The position numbers and the translations under genes are program-made. Positions 18,279-27,458 of a DNA stretch of 64,000 nucleotides are shown one piece after another. Positions within the stretch are counted from its first letter, which is position 1. Every line of letters begins with the position of its first letter. The DNA is from Spirosoma taeanense (GTDB lineage Bacteria > Bacteroidota > Bacteroidia > Cytophagales > Spirosomataceae): NCBI RefSeq assembly GCF_013127955.1, contig NZ_CP053435.1, positions 186,001 to 250,000 of the forward strand, given 5' to 3'. The notes beneath the pieces are model-generated. The model searched no databases and was not told the DNA's origin. It worked only from the letters and a program-made list of their open reading frames with translations.

Positions 18279-19160
18279 ATGCGTCTATTTCAATTATCTA
18301 TTTGCAGCGCCTTGTTGATGGGCAGTCTGGAATCCTGCACCCAAAGCATTGATCCGTCCAGTACCTATTATGATCAGAATGATGCGGATATTCAGGCTTA
18401 TGTTTCTCAGAACAACCTGCAGGGTACGTTACGCAGCACGGGTCTGTATTACGTCGTGACGACTCCGAATCCGACTGGCAAACAGGCCACAACGGGTGAA
18501 GAAATCGAATTCACCTATAAGTCGTACAATCTGAAGACAGGGCAGGTGGTGGACAGCTCCGCTGCAAACCGGCCGGTCTATTATCCGCTGGGTATTGGTT
18601 CAATCCTGCCCGGTCTGGAAGAAGGTCTGAGCCTCATGCGGGAGGGGGAGCGGTCCACCCTGCTGATTCCGTCTTATCTGGCTTATAGTGATAAGTCAAA
18701 AACAAATCTGCCAGCCTACTCGGTCATCCGGTTCGACGTCAGGTTCAACCGCTCCCGGTCGGAAGAGCAGCAGATTGAGGAATATATAGCGGTTCAGAAG
18801 TTTACAAACGTCGAAAAGACGGCCAGCGGCCTGCGATTTATCAAAACAAAAGATAACCCGACCGGGGCAACCCCAACGACTAGCCAAACGCTGACCATAA
18901 AGTATGCTGGCAAACAGCTGCGCTCAGTTACGCCATTTGATAGCACCGGATCAGGTACGTTCGACGCCGTTCTGGGGCAGAGCAAGTACGTAAAAGGCTT
19001 TGAAGAAGGGCTGGCCAAGCTGAAAGTAGGTGAAAAAGCAACGATCATTTTTCCTTCCTCACTGGGTTACGGCGCAACCGGCGTTGTTCAGAACAATACC
19101 TACGTCATTACGCCCTACGCTCCCTTACGGTTCGATCTGGAAGTTATCTCGGCCAAATAG
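18279..19160 (+). CDS. Double-domain FKBP-type peptidyl-prolyl isomerase lipoprotein
   Basis: A 293-residue lipoprotein with lipobox LESC, lipid site Cys20. Two FKBP-like domains follow: about 75-155 (GEEIEFTYKSY, ILPGLEEGLSLMREGERS) and about 200-290 (LTIKYAGKQL, YVKGFEEGLAKLKVGEKA, FPSSLGYGATG). The second carries the fuller active-site pattern. It would catalyse proline isomerisation in secreted or outer-membrane proteins. It follows the MBL hydrolase by 80 nt and ends in a strong hairpin. Confidence 0.92.
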   Translation: MRLFQLSICSALLMGSLESCTQSIDPSSTYYDQNDADIQAYVSQNNLQGTLRSTGLYYVVTTPNPTGKQATTGEEIEFTYKSYNLKTGQVVDSSAANRPVYYPLGIGSILPGLEEGLSLMREGERSTLLIPSYLAYSDKSKTNLPAYSVIRFDVRFNRSRSEEQQIEEYIAVQKFTNVEKTASGLRFIKTKDNPTGATPTTSQTLTIKYAGKQLRSVTPFDSTGSGTFDAVLGQSKYVKGFEEGLAKLKVGEKATIIFPSSLGYGATGVVQNNTYVITPYAPLRFDLEVISAK

Positions 19161-19180
19161 TCCCGAACGTTTGTTTATTG

Positions 19181-19219
19181 TAATGCAATGGCCTGCCCTA
19201 AAAGCAGGCCATTGCATTA
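19181..19219 (+). terminator. Hairpin terminator after the FKBP gene
   Basis: A perfect 16-bp stem joins 19181-19196 and 19204-19219, with a 7-nt loop (CCTAAAA). There is no long T-run after it. Confidence 0.7.
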
Positions 19220-19316
19220 TACCGGCAATACTCCTGAAACTAAACCAAACCTGGCCTAGGCAGTTAATGGGTTCGAGTGCTGAGTTTATATGAACAAACA
19301 TTAACTAATCTGGCCT

Positions 19317-22115
19317 ATGTCTAAAAATTACATGTTAAACCAATTTGTGCTAAGCGTTGTCCTGGGGTTATTGACGATCACCTGTGCATTCGCCCAGGTC
19401 GTTCAGGGTCGGGTAACCGATGCTTCGTCGTCGGCTGGGATACCCGGCGTAACGATTGTCGTGCTGAACACCAATCTGGGCACTACCACCGACGCCAGTG
19501 GATCGTATTCGCTGAGCCTGAGCCCCGGCAGCTATACCCTGCGGGTGAGCTTTGTCGGCTATCAGACGCAGAGTGTCCCGATAACCATAACGAGTAGCGG
19601 GACCGTAACGGCCGATGTGGCCCTGAGGGAGAGTCCTTCCAGCCTGAGCGAAGTTGTGGTCATTGGCTCCCGATCAACGCAGGCCCGAACCAGCACGGAA
19701 ACCGTGGCACCGGTCGATGTCATCCAGTCGCGGGATCTGGTGGCAACGGGTCAGGTTGAGCCAACGCAGCAGCTAAACTTTGTAGCGCCTTCCTTCAATT
19801 CGTCGCGCCAGACCATCGCCGATGGAACGGACCATATCGATCCGGCCACCATCCGTGGGCTTGGACCCGATCAGGTATTGGTTTTGCTGAATGGCAAACG
19901 GCGGCATAATCAGGCGCTGATAAATATCAATGGTACGATCGGGCGTGGATCGGTCGGGACCGACCTGAACGCTATTCCATCAGCGGCAATTGAACGGATT
20001 GAAGTCCTGCGCGACGGTGCGTCTTCACAGTATGGTTCGGATGCCATTGCGGGCGTAATTAACCTGAGGCTTAAAGAACGGCCTGGTACTACGGTCAATG
20101 CACAGATTGGTCAGCAGTATGCAGGTGATGGCCAGCTTGCGCAGATAGGCATCAATCACGGCATCAAAATTGGCCAGAAAGGCGGTTTCCTGAGCCTGAC
20201 CGGCGAGTTTCGGCACCGGGGTGCCACCAACCGAGTGGGAAACTACAATGGGCCGGTCTATGTAAACTGGAACGTAGGACGCGCATCTGGCGAAACCGAT
20301 GCTGCTTACATTGCCCGACGGCAGGGGCTACACAATCAGGACCAGGCGCTGATCCGGCAGAATAATTTCAACCTGTCGAACAATATGCAGATTGGCAACT
20401 CTCGGGTCGATAACGCCGGGTTCTTCCTGAATACCCGCCTTCCCCTAAGTGCTAAGGCTGCTTTCTATGCTACGGGGGGCGTCAATTACCGCAATGGGAA
20501 AGCCGCTGGTTTTTATCGCTATCCATATCAGACAACGCAGGTTATCACAGCCCTGTACCCGAACGGATTCCTGCCAAATATCGAATCAACCATCAACGAT
20601 CAATCGCTGCTGGCGGGCTTTAACGGCGAATCGAACGGCTATCGCTGGGATATCAGTAATGTCTATGGGGGTAACGCATTCCGTTTCGACGTAACGAATT
20701 CCAATAACGCGTCGCAGTATGCACAGGGGGCCAATGCACAAACTGAGTTTTACGCCGGTACACTTAGCTTTTATCAGAACACGGCCAACGCCAGTGTCGC
20801 TAAAGATTATGGCAGTTCACTGGGCTTGAAGTCGTTCAACGTAGCCGTTGGGGCCGAGTACCGGCTGGATTTTTACAAAATCAAGCCCGGCGAAGAAGCA
20901 TCCTACCGAAACTATGACCCTGCCTCGGGCCGGGCGGGTGGCGCTCAGGTGTTTCCGGGTTATCAACCGGCCAATGCGGTGAATGCAAAGCGGAACGTTC
21001 TGGCCGGTTACGTTGACATCGAAACAGACCTGACCGACCAACTGCTGTTTAACACTGCTGCCCGTTACGAAAACTACAGCGATTTTGGGGGCAATTTTGC
21101 CGGTAAGCTGGCCGCCCGTTATAAATTCAGTGAAGCCTTTTCGCTGCGGGCCTCAGTCAGCAACGGGTTCCGGGCGCCGAGTCTGCACCAGCGGTATTTT
21201 AGCGCCATCAGCACCGTATTCGTGTCAACAGGTCAGGGACTGGAGCCGCGCCAGACCGGCACGTTCCGTAATGACAGTCCAATAGCGCAGGCATTCGGCG
21301 TTCCTTCCCTGACGGCCGAACGGTCAATGAACTACAGCGTTGGCGTTACGTCGCGGCCGTTGCCAAATCTGAGTATTACTATAGATGCGTATCAGATTGC
21401 TATCCGCGATCGGATTATCTATAGCGATCAGTTCTCGCGCGGCACAACCGGCGCGGGTCTGATCGTGGCTAATATTTTGAATGGCGCGGGTCAGACGGAC
21501 GTAAACAGCGCCCAGTTTTTTGCCAACGCCGTCAATACCCAGACACGTGGTATTGATGTGGTTATTGCCACCAGTCCGCGCCTGAACCGGGGTTCCCTGG
21601 ATTTGACTTTAGCCGCTAATTTCAACGAAACGCGGCTGACGGGCTCTATTAAACGCCCGGCTAACCTGCCGAATGATGCAACCTTCGGTAATTTCCTGTT
21701 TAACCGGCAGGATAGCGCCCGCCTGACGCTGGCGCAGCCCAAGAGCAAGGTTTCGCTGACGGGTAACTTCCGACTGAATAAGTTTGGTGCGGTGCTGCGG
21801 TTTACGCGCTTCGGAGAAGTGACCACTTATGATCCTGCTAACCCATTGCTGGATGAAGCCTTCAAACCGAAGATTGTAACGGACTTCAGCGTATCGTATC
21901 GCGTGTTTAAAAACCTGACGGCTACGCTGGGAGCGAACAATATTTTCGACGTGTATCCGGATAAGCTGAAGCAGGTATTTCAGCCAACGCCCGAACGGTT
22001 TGGGGCGGCCGTACTCGACAACTCATCATTCGGGCGGTTTATTTATAGCCGTAACGCGACGCAGTTTGGGTTTAACGGCGGCTATTACTTCCTGAATCTA
22101 TCGGCTAGTTTTTAA
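19317..22115 (+). CDS. TonB-dependent outer-membrane receptor (932 aa)
   Basis: The signal peptide ends at CAFAQ (about 27). The carboxypeptidase-regulatory-like domain covers about 28-115 (VVQGRVTDASSSAGIPGVTI). The plug covers about 125-255 and includes VLLNGKRRHNQALININGTIG and IERIEVLRDGASSQYGSDAIAGVINL. The barrel runs to the C-terminal FLNLSASF, which ends in Phe as expected. The plug wording (LNGKRRH, ASSQYGSDAIAG) resembles receptors of the iron-siderophore/vitamin type more than SusC. There is no SusD or DUF4249 partner, and it is flanked by terminators, so it is a lone gene. Substrate unknown. Confidence 0.92.
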   Translation: MSKNYMLNQFVLSVVLGLLTITCAFAQVVQGRVTDASSSAGIPGVTIVVLNTNLGTTTDASGSYSLSLSPGSYTLRVSFVGYQTQSVPITITSSGTVTADVALRESPSSLSEVVVIGSRSTQARTSTETVAPVDVIQSRDLVATGQVEPTQQLNFVAPSFNSSRQTIADGTDHIDPATIRGLGPDQVLVLLNGKRRHNQALININGTIGRGSVGTDLNAIPSAAIERIEVLRDGASSQYGSDAIAGVINLRLKERPGTTVNAQIGQQYAGDGQLAQIGINHGIKIGQKGGFLSLTGEFRHRGATNRVGNYNGPVYVNWNVGRASGETDAAYIARRQGLHNQDQALIRQNNFNLSNNMQIGNSRVDNAGFFLNTRLPLSAKAAFYATGGVNYRNGKAAGFYRYPYQTTQVITALYPNGFLPNIESTINDQSLLAGFNGESNGYRWDISNVYGGNAFRFDVTNSNNASQYAQGANAQTEFYAGTLSFYQNTANASVAKDYGSSLGLKSFNVAVGAEYRLDFYKIKPGEEASYRNYDPASGRAGGAQVFPGYQPANAVNAKRNVLAGYVDIETDLTDQLLFNTAARYENYSDFGGNFAGKLAARYKFSEAFSLRASVSNGFRAPSLHQRYFSAISTVFVSTGQGLEPRQTGTFRNDSPIAQAFGVPSLTAERSMNYSVGVTSRPLPNLSITIDAYQIAIRDRIIYSDQFSRGTTGAGLIVANILNGAGQTDVNSAQFFANAVNTQTRGIDVVIATSPRLNRGSLDLTLAANFNETRLTGSIKRPANLPNDATFGNFLFNRQDSARLTLAQPKSKVSLTGNFRLNKFGAVLRFTRFGEVTTYDPANPLLDEAFKPKIVTDFSVSYRVFKNLTATLGANNIFDVYPDKLKQVFQPTPERFGAAVLDNSSFGRFIYSRNATQFGFNGGYYFLNLSASF

Positions 22116-22126
22116 AACGAGAGAAC

Positions 22127-22169
22127 AAAAAAGCGGTAGTAAGCGAACCAGGCTTACTACCGCTTTTTT
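22127..22169. terminator. Bidirectional terminator, perfect 18-bp stem
   Basis: Arms 22127-22144 and 22152-22169 pair perfectly around a 7-nt loop. The stem ends in six A on the left and six T on the right, so it can end transcription of the TonB receptor (rightward) and of the acyltransferase (leftward). Confidence 0.9.
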
Positions 22170-22224
22170 ATGAACAATTACTAAGGCACTGCTGGATTAC
22201 GCCATAGGCCGACAGGAGGTTTGG

Positions 22225-23322
22225 TTACATGGTGGGGTAGGTTTCCATCTCTTTACGGTCGAAGGAAAACAGGAACCAGCCGCCGAGCCGCATTGCCAGG
22301 TGGAAAAACAGAATTGGAAGGCCAACGCCCAGAATGAATCCCGTCAGGAGAATTACCGGGACGTTAGTAATACCCAGCGCATTAAAGCCGATGCGCGTCC
22401 CCGAAATGATAAAGACGTGTACCAGATAAATATATAGTGAGTGATACCCGATAAACCGCAGCACTGGCAGCGAATCACGTTTGCCCAGCAGATAGCAGAC
22501 GAAGATAATCACAACCATGCCAACAAATGCGATGCCCATGTGCAGCATTGTGGGAATATCGTCTTTATGGGTAAACCAGTACCATTGACCAACCAGAAAA
22601 ACAGGAATCAGCGCCAGCGTCCAGCCGCTTTTTAAGGCCTTCTCCAGAGCGTTTTTCTCCAAAATCAGTTGGGACATATTATAGCCGACGGCACTGAATA
22701 CATAGAAATACATAAAATTGTGCAGCAGGCTGAATCCTTCCAGGTAATCGCTCAGAAACCGAAACGTTAATCCCAGAGCAATCTGCCAGATGCCCCGGAT
22801 GCGAAACACCTGATAGGTCAATACGAAAGCCAGCGCTACGTTAAACAGCGCGGCCAGGTACCAGAACTGATCCGTTTTCTGCGGATCATAGAACAAATAC
22901 AGAAAGTGCGACGCGTCTTTCTTGGAGTTTGTCTGGCCCGACAACAAAATCTGCGTACCAATCTGCAACGCCCCCCAGAGCAGGTATGGCCAGAGAATAG
23001 TTGAGAACCGATTATGTATAAAACCCGTTGGCCCCCGCTTCGTCAGACTCCGCGCCAGGAATAGCCCCGATACAAAGAAAAACAGGGGCATACGGAAATT
23101 ATAGAGCGTTGCCGGAATGAGCAGGAGCGTAGCGTCTATACTGGCTCCCGCGCGGTTGACGCCCCCAACCAAATGCCCATAAACAACCATCAGGATGGCA
23201 ATACCGCGGGCATAATCGATCCAGCGAAGCCGTTTTTTATTGGCGAAATAACCAGTATAAATACTGGTTAGCCAGCTAATCAAACCCGAATGTCGGTTCG
23301 GGAAAGGTAATGTTAAAGCCAT
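22225..23322 (-). CDS. Acyltransferase 3 family membrane protein
   Basis: A 365-residue integral membrane protein with about ten hydrophobic segments. RWIDYARGIAILMVVYGHLVGG near 34-55 holds the family's conserved His in YGH. RMPLFFFVSGLFLARSL near 78-94 is the second hallmark. Family members transfer acetyl or other acyl groups to carbohydrates on the periplasmic side (fucose 4-O-acetylase, OpgC, O-antigen acetylases). No polysaccharide locus surrounds it, so the acceptor is unknown. Single leftward gene. Confidence 0.9.
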   Translation of the reverse strand: MALTLPFPNRHSGLISWLTSIYTGYFANKKRLRWIDYARGIAILMVVYGHLVGGVNRAGASIDATLLLIPATLYNFRMPLFFFVSGLFLARSLTKRGPTGFIHNRFSTILWPYLLWGALQIGTQILLSGQTNSKKDASHFLYLFYDPQKTDQFWYLAALFNVALAFVLTYQVFRIRGIWQIALGLTFRFLSDYLEGFSLLHNFMYFYVFSAVGYNMSQLILEKNALEKALKSGWTLALIPVFLVGQWYWFTHKDDIPTMLHMGIAFVGMVVIIFVCYLLGKRDSLPVLRFIGYHSLYIYLVHVFIISGTRIGFNALGITNVPVILLTGFILGVGLPILFFHLAMRLGGWFLFSFDRKEMETYPTM

Positions 23323-23429
23323 AACGAAGAGAGTTTACCCTAAGGTACAGTGAGTAACCTATCGTGTCTATGGTTTGTGGGTTCAGGTCCTACTTATTCT
23401 TGAAATTTCCAAACATATAGGCCAACAAT

Positions 23430-24209
23430 TTATTTTGGGGCCATTCGGATGGCTCCGTCAAGACGGATAACCTCGCCGTTCAGCATTGGATTCTCAAGAA
23501 TTGACTTGGCCAGCAGAGCGTACTCATAGGGCCGGCCCAGCCGGGACGGAAAAGGAACTTGCTGGCCCAGCGACAAGCGGGCGTCTTCAGGCAGGCCCAT
23601 CAGCAAGGGGGTCTCGAATAGGCCCGGTGCAATGGTCATTACGCGGATGCCGGAACGGGCCAGATCGCGGGCGATGGGCAGGGTCATACCCACGATTCCG
23701 CCTTTCGATGCCGAGTAGGCGGCCTGACCTATTTGTCCGTCGTAGGCCGCTACGGATGCCGTGTTGATAATGACGCCCCGTTCTCCTTCGGCGTTTGGTT
23801 CATTGGCTTCCATAGCCAGGGCCGCCAGCCGAATGACGTTGAACGTACCGATAAGATTAATCGAAATGACTTTTTGAAAAGCAGACAGCGAGTGGGCTCC
23901 GTAGACGCCGTCTACCTTACCGAGGGTTTTGCGGGCTTCGGCGATTCCGGCGCAATTGACGTTAATGTGCAGGCCCCCAAAGGTTTCAACGGCCATATTG
24001 ACGGCTGCCTGCACATCCGTTTCGTCGGTTACGTTGGTTTTGATGAAGCGAACGGTATCGCCCAGCTCTTCCGCCAGAGCGTTACCGCGCTGATCATTCA
24101 GGTCTACAAGTACGACGTTCGCGCCCTGCGAAGCCAGTAGGCGGGCCGTTGCTTCGCCCAGTCCAGAAGCTCCTCCAGTAATCAGGGCGGTTGAGTTTTG
24201 TATATTCAT
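23430..24209 (-). CDS. SDR oxidoreductase, 3-hydroxyacyl-CoA dehydrogenase type 2-like
   Basis: I chose the ATG at 24209 (259 residues) because the family begins right before the NAD motif. The open frame reaches back to 24248. [19 protein letters not shown] is the TGxxxGxG cofactor site, VNCAGIAEA the NNAG-equivalent, and YSASKGG the YxxxK active site. The whole resembles short-chain 3-hydroxyacyl-CoA / 3-hydroxy-2-methylbutyryl-CoA dehydrogenases (HSD17B10-like): note [23 protein letters not shown] and [12 protein letters not shown]. Such enzymes act in isoleucine or fatty-acid breakdown. It follows the FAD oxidoreductase by 47 nt on the same strand. Confidence 0.88.
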   Translation of the reverse strand: MNIQNSTALITGGASGLGEATARLLASQGANVVLVDLNDQRGNALAEELGDTVRFIKTNVTDETDVQAAVNMAVETFGGLHINVNCAGIAEARKTLGKVDGVYGAHSLSAFQKVISINLIGTFNVIRLAALAMEANEPNAEGERGVIINTASVAAYDGQIGQAAYSASKGGIVGMTLPIARDLARSGIRVMTIAPGLFETPLLMGLPEDARLSLGQQVPFPSRLGRPYEYALLAKSILENPMLNGEVIRLDGAIRMAPK

Positions 24210-24256
24210 GACGTAATGTTGATGAAGATTATCCTGTTTATCGGCCAATCCGTCGC

Positions 24257-26317
24257 CTATTTGACGGGCACAAACAGAACGGCATCTGCCACAACGACAC
24301 CCGCTGCGCCCTCGTTGCTGAACTCAAGGTAAGGGGTCTTACCGGTGGTCAGCTGATGTTCACCGAGGTTAATCCAGTCGTTGGCCTGCGGTTGCTGATT
24401 CAGGGCCAGCGTTTTGACCGCACTGCCCGTATTGAGCCGGACAACGACCTGGCTGGCCTTGTCAGTTTGACGACCGTATTCGCCCGGATTGCCTCCCCCG
24501 CCCAAGCGGATGGGGTTATACACATACACAGCGTAGCGGCCCGGCCGGTTCTGAGGCAGGATAAACCGTACAGATTTCGGGCCGCTTATACCATCATCGA
24601 CCAGCATCGATAAACCATACTTGCCTCCCTTGGTTTCGCGCAACCAGTTACCTACGATCCGTACCCGGGTTGTATCGTCGTTATCAATCAGGATTTCGGG
24701 CAACGAACCGTTCATGAGCGGGTTCTGCGCCAGTCGGGTCTGCAGTCTGGTAATGTTAATATCCTGCACGGCTTTGCCTTCGTCGATGGCCTGACAGGCG
24801 GCTACGGCCGCCGACTGCGCCAGCACCATAAATACCGGCTCCATCCGGATAGACCCATAAGCAATGTGGCTGGCCGACAGACAAACCGGCACGATCAGGT
24901 TCTGGATGCTTTCCCGTCTGGGCACCAGCGCCCGGTAGCTGACGGGATAAGGGGGAAACCCACCTACCTGCACGTCGCCCTCGTTCCGTACCATCGGTAC
25001 GCCTTTGTTATCGTTGACAACCAGCCGTTGGCAATTGTGCGAATCCATGGTGTAGGCGGCCATTCCGACGCCGTCCCGCACGACGACCTTACTTTCGCAA
25101 TTGGCCTGGGTCATGACGTATTCGCCCACCATGCGCCGGGCTTCCCGAATATAAAGTTGATGCGAGAAGTGATCGTTGTCCCGGTATTCATCTTTAGGAT
25201 ACCCCCATTGCAGCATCTCGTCGCGCAGGTGTTTCGGTATTCTGGGGTCGTGACCGATGAAGTAGAATAGTCCTTTGGTGTAAAGTTCATGTTCGCGGAT
25301 GATCTCGGCACGCCGGGCATAATCGGCGTTGGGGTAATCGTAGTTGGCCCCGATCATGTCGGTTGAGAAGCCCCCGCAGTTGTTGATGTCGGTCTTACGG
25401 TTCGGCATCGAAACGAAGTGCATCAGATTCCAGGTCAGTTCCTTGGGCTCTTTCTTAGCAATCTGCCGCAGCAGCAGTTCATATTTTGTTGAGTCGTAGC
25501 CTTCGGGGCGGGTAATTGGAAGACGGTTGGCCGGGTCATCGGTGAGGCACATTCGATAATTATACGCCTGAATTGCGGGACTGCTCGTGCCATTGGCGGT
25601 GAGTCGGGCATCGCTGATCCCCCAGAGTAAACCGCTTTCTGGCTTGCCGGGCACCCGGTAGGGGTCTACGCCGTCGGGAAACTGATGTTTGTCCAGGAGT
25701 TGAACGCCATTCCAGGTTTCGCCATACTGGTTATTCGATTCACGCCCAACCGTAAAGGCCACCCCCGCTTTGGCCATGAGGTCGCCCTCGTACGTGCAGT
25801 CGATGAACTGTTTGGCCTGAATGATTTGAGTGGTAGCCCGACCGGCTGTTTGCGGAGTCGGGGACGAAGGCTCTATGGTAATGGCCGTAATCCGATTCTT
25901 CTGGGTTTCGACAGCGGCCAGCCGGTAATTCATCCGCACCGGTACACGGGCTTCGTTCAGGTATTGTTTGAATAAACTCTCGGCAACGTGAGGCTCGAAT
26001 GTCCACTGTTCAAATTTACCGTAATGCTTGCCTATACGCCGGTAAAAATCCCGCGCCAAACCTGTAATGGCGAATTTATTACCAATATCCGTTGCGCCTA
26101 ATCCTCCTGACGTTAGCCCACCGAGGTGCCGGCTAGGTTCAATCAGAACAACCGACTTCCCGGCTTTTTTTGCTGCATAGGCAGCCATCACACCTGCCGA
26201 CGTACCGCCGTAGACGCATACGTCTACCACCGTCGGCGACTGCGCACGAATCAGGAAAGGAAGGAAAAGGAAGAGTAATAACTTGCCAGTATGACAGGCA
26301 GAAACGGTTGGGTTCAT
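24257..26317 (-). CDS. Secreted FAD-dependent oxidoreductase with C-terminal accessory domain
   Basis: A 686-residue protein. The signal peptide ends at IRAQ (about 26), so it is exported. The N-terminal FAD motif is [21 protein letters not shown] (split here, about 33-53), followed by [19 protein letters not shown]. This is the FAD_oxidored family, common in Bacteroidota and Planctomycetes. From about residue 545 a separate beta-sandwich-like region ([43 protein letters not shown]) resembles the golvesin/xanthan-lyase carbohydrate-binding C-terminal domain. An exported flavoenzyme with a glycan-binding-like domain suggests carbohydrate oxidation. The substrate is unknown. Confidence 0.87.
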   Translation of the reverse strand: MNPTVSACHTGKLLLFLFLPFLIRAQSPTVVDVCVYGGTSAGVMAAYAAKKAGKSVVLIEPSRHLGGLTSGGLGATDIGNKFAITGLARDFYRRIGKHYGKFEQWTFEPHVAESLFKQYLNEARVPVRMNYRLAAVETQKNRITAITIEPSSPTPQTAGRATTQIIQAKQFIDCTYEGDLMAKAGVAFTVGRESNNQYGETWNGVQLLDKHQFPDGVDPYRVPGKPESGLLWGISDARLTANGTSSPAIQAYNYRMCLTDDPANRLPITRPEGYDSTKYELLLRQIAKKEPKELTWNLMHFVSMPNRKTDINNCGGFSTDMIGANYDYPNADYARRAEIIREHELYTKGLFYFIGHDPRIPKHLRDEMLQWGYPKDEYRDNDHFSHQLYIREARRMVGEYVMTQANCESKVVVRDGVGMAAYTMDSHNCQRLVVNDNKGVPMVRNEGDVQVGGFPPYPVSYRALVPRRESIQNLIVPVCLSASHIAYGSIRMEPVFMVLAQSAAVAACQAIDEGKAVQDINITRLQTRLAQNPLMNGSLPEILIDNDDTTRVRIVGNWLRETKGGKYGLSMLVDDGISGPKSVRFILPQNRPGRYAVYVYNPIRLGGGGNPGEYGRQTDKASQVVVRLNTGSAVKTLALNQQPQANDWINLGEHQLTTGKTPYLEFSNEGAAGVVVADAVLFVPVK

Positions 26318-26336
26318 ATCGGGTTTAAGGCCAATT

Positions 26337-27029
26337 TTACAAAATCGCCATTAGCTCTTTCCAGTGCCGGATGTCGTAGGTTGGCGGATCGTCCACACTG
26401 GCGGCTGCCGTGTTGTAGAATACGGTGTCCAGCCCGACGCTTTTAGCGCCCAGAATGTCAGCTTCGTAATTATCGCCAATCATCAGACTTTCGGATGCGT
26501 TGGTTCCGCTAACCTCCATGGCATACTGAAAAACCAGCGGGTCTGGCTTTTTGGCGTTGGCGTTTTCGCTCGTAATGACGTTCGTGAAAAAATGCGCAAT
26601 CTCGGCACTATCCATCTTAATGGCCTGAATTTCAGCAAAGCCGTTCGTGATGATGTGCATCGTGTAGCGATCTTTTAAATATTCCAGCACCTCGCGGGCC
26701 GACTCCAGCAAATGCGGTTTACGGGGCAGTAGCCGCAGGTACTCTGTATTCAGATCGGTGCAAAGCGTGTGTTCCTGGACCCCCAGCGCCTGGAACACCA
26801 ATGGAAACCGGTGTTCGCGGATGTAGGCATGGGTAATCAGGTTTTTGTCGTAATCGGCCCAGAGCTTTTTATTGATGGCAATGAAATGCCTGCTGAATTC
26901 AGCTGCGGAGGCAATCCCCACATCAACCAGGCGAAACGTTTCGAACAGTTCAGCGATGGACTCCGCCGAGTTTCGGTCAAAATCCCACAATGTATGGTCG
27001 AGGTCGAAAAAAAGGTGTTTATACTTCAT
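26337..27029 (-). CDS. yjjG: HAD-family noncanonical pyrimidine nucleotidase, YjjG type
   Basis: A 230-residue HAD hydrolase. HLFFDLDHTLWDFDRNSAESI is motif I, with nucleophile Asp9 and Asp11. IITNG near 115 is motif II, the Lys of KKPDPLVFQYAM is motif III, and MIGDNYEADILGAKSVGLDT is motif IV. The DHTLWDFDRN opening is characteristic of YjjG-type 5'-nucleotidases, which remove phosphates from noncanonical pyrimidine nucleotides in a house-cleaning role. It begins 73 nt after the ferredoxin gene, with a hairpin between them. The ATG is at 27029. Confidence 0.9.
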   Translation of the reverse strand: MKYKHLFFDLDHTLWDFDRNSAESIAELFETFRLVDVGIASAAEFSRHFIAINKKLWADYDKNLITHAYIREHRFPLVFQALGVQEHTLCTDLNTEYLRLLPRKPHLLESAREVLEYLKDRYTMHIITNGFAEIQAIKMDSAEIAHFFTNVITSENANAKKPDPLVFQYAMEVSGTNASESLMIGDNYEADILGAKSVGLDTVFYNTAAASVDDPPTYDIRHWKELMAIL

Positions 27030-27052
27030 CCGTTGATGAGCTATTCAGTTCT

Positions 27053-27095
27053 GTCATCCGCGAACTGTCAACCAGACAGCCAGCTCGCGGATGAC
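27053..27095 (-). terminator. Hairpin after the ferredoxin gene
   Basis: GTCATCCGCGA (27053-27063) pairs with TCGCGGATGAC (27085-27095), 11 bp. An inner CTGTC/GACAG contact is possible. It lies just past the ferredoxin stop and would separate that unit from yjjG. Confidence 0.65.
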
Positions 27096-27101
27096 TGAGC
27101 G

Positions 27102-27407
27102 TTAGAAATCCAGGCGGAGTCGTTCAACTGGCTGATTATTCACCAGATGACTATCCACTATTTCGTCGACGTCGGAGAGCTGTACGTTGCCATAATACGT
27201 GCCTTCCGGATAAACCACCAGCGTCGGGCCAAAGGCGCAGGCGTCGAGACAGCCGGTTCGCTGAGCCCGCATATCTTTCAATAAGCCCCGCTCGGCAAGG
27301 GCGGTCTTAAACGCGTCGACTAGTTCGTTGCCGTGTGCTTCACCGCAGGATTTCTTGGGCGCAACTTTCTGATTGTTGCAGATAAAAACGTGCTTTTTGT
27401 ATTTCAT
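27102..27407 (-). CDS. Thioredoxin-like [2Fe-2S] ferredoxin
   Basis: From ATG 27407 (KYKKHVFICNNQ follows) the product has 101 residues. The open frame extends to 27431. The four cluster cysteines are visible: the one in FICNNQ, the one in KKSCGEAHG, and the pair in GCLDACAFGP. This is the thioredoxin-fold 2Fe-2S ferredoxin pattern, with PTLVVYPEGTYYG closing the fold. It would carry electrons in the cytoplasm. The partner is unknown. It lies 51 nt after the methyltransferase, probably co-transcribed. Confidence 0.9.
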   Translation of the reverse strand: MKYKKHVFICNNQKVAPKKSCGEAHGNELVDAFKTALAERGLLKDMRAQRTGCLDACAFGPTLVVYPEGTYYGNVQLSDVDEIVDSHLVNNQPVERLRLDF

Positions 27408-27458
27408 GAGGTTGTTCAAATCAATTCCCAAAGGTACGTAACGAACCCGACGCGACCG

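Noticed and set aside
19261..19290. GGGTTCGAGTGC, another T-arm-like string
   Set aside because: The flanks do not fold into a cloverleaf, and it overlaps the leader of the TonB receptor gene.
23360..23400. TTCAGGT loop with GTGGG/CCTAC flanks, resembling a tRNA T-arm
   Set aside because: No acceptor, D or anticodon stem could be built around it in the 90 nt on either side.
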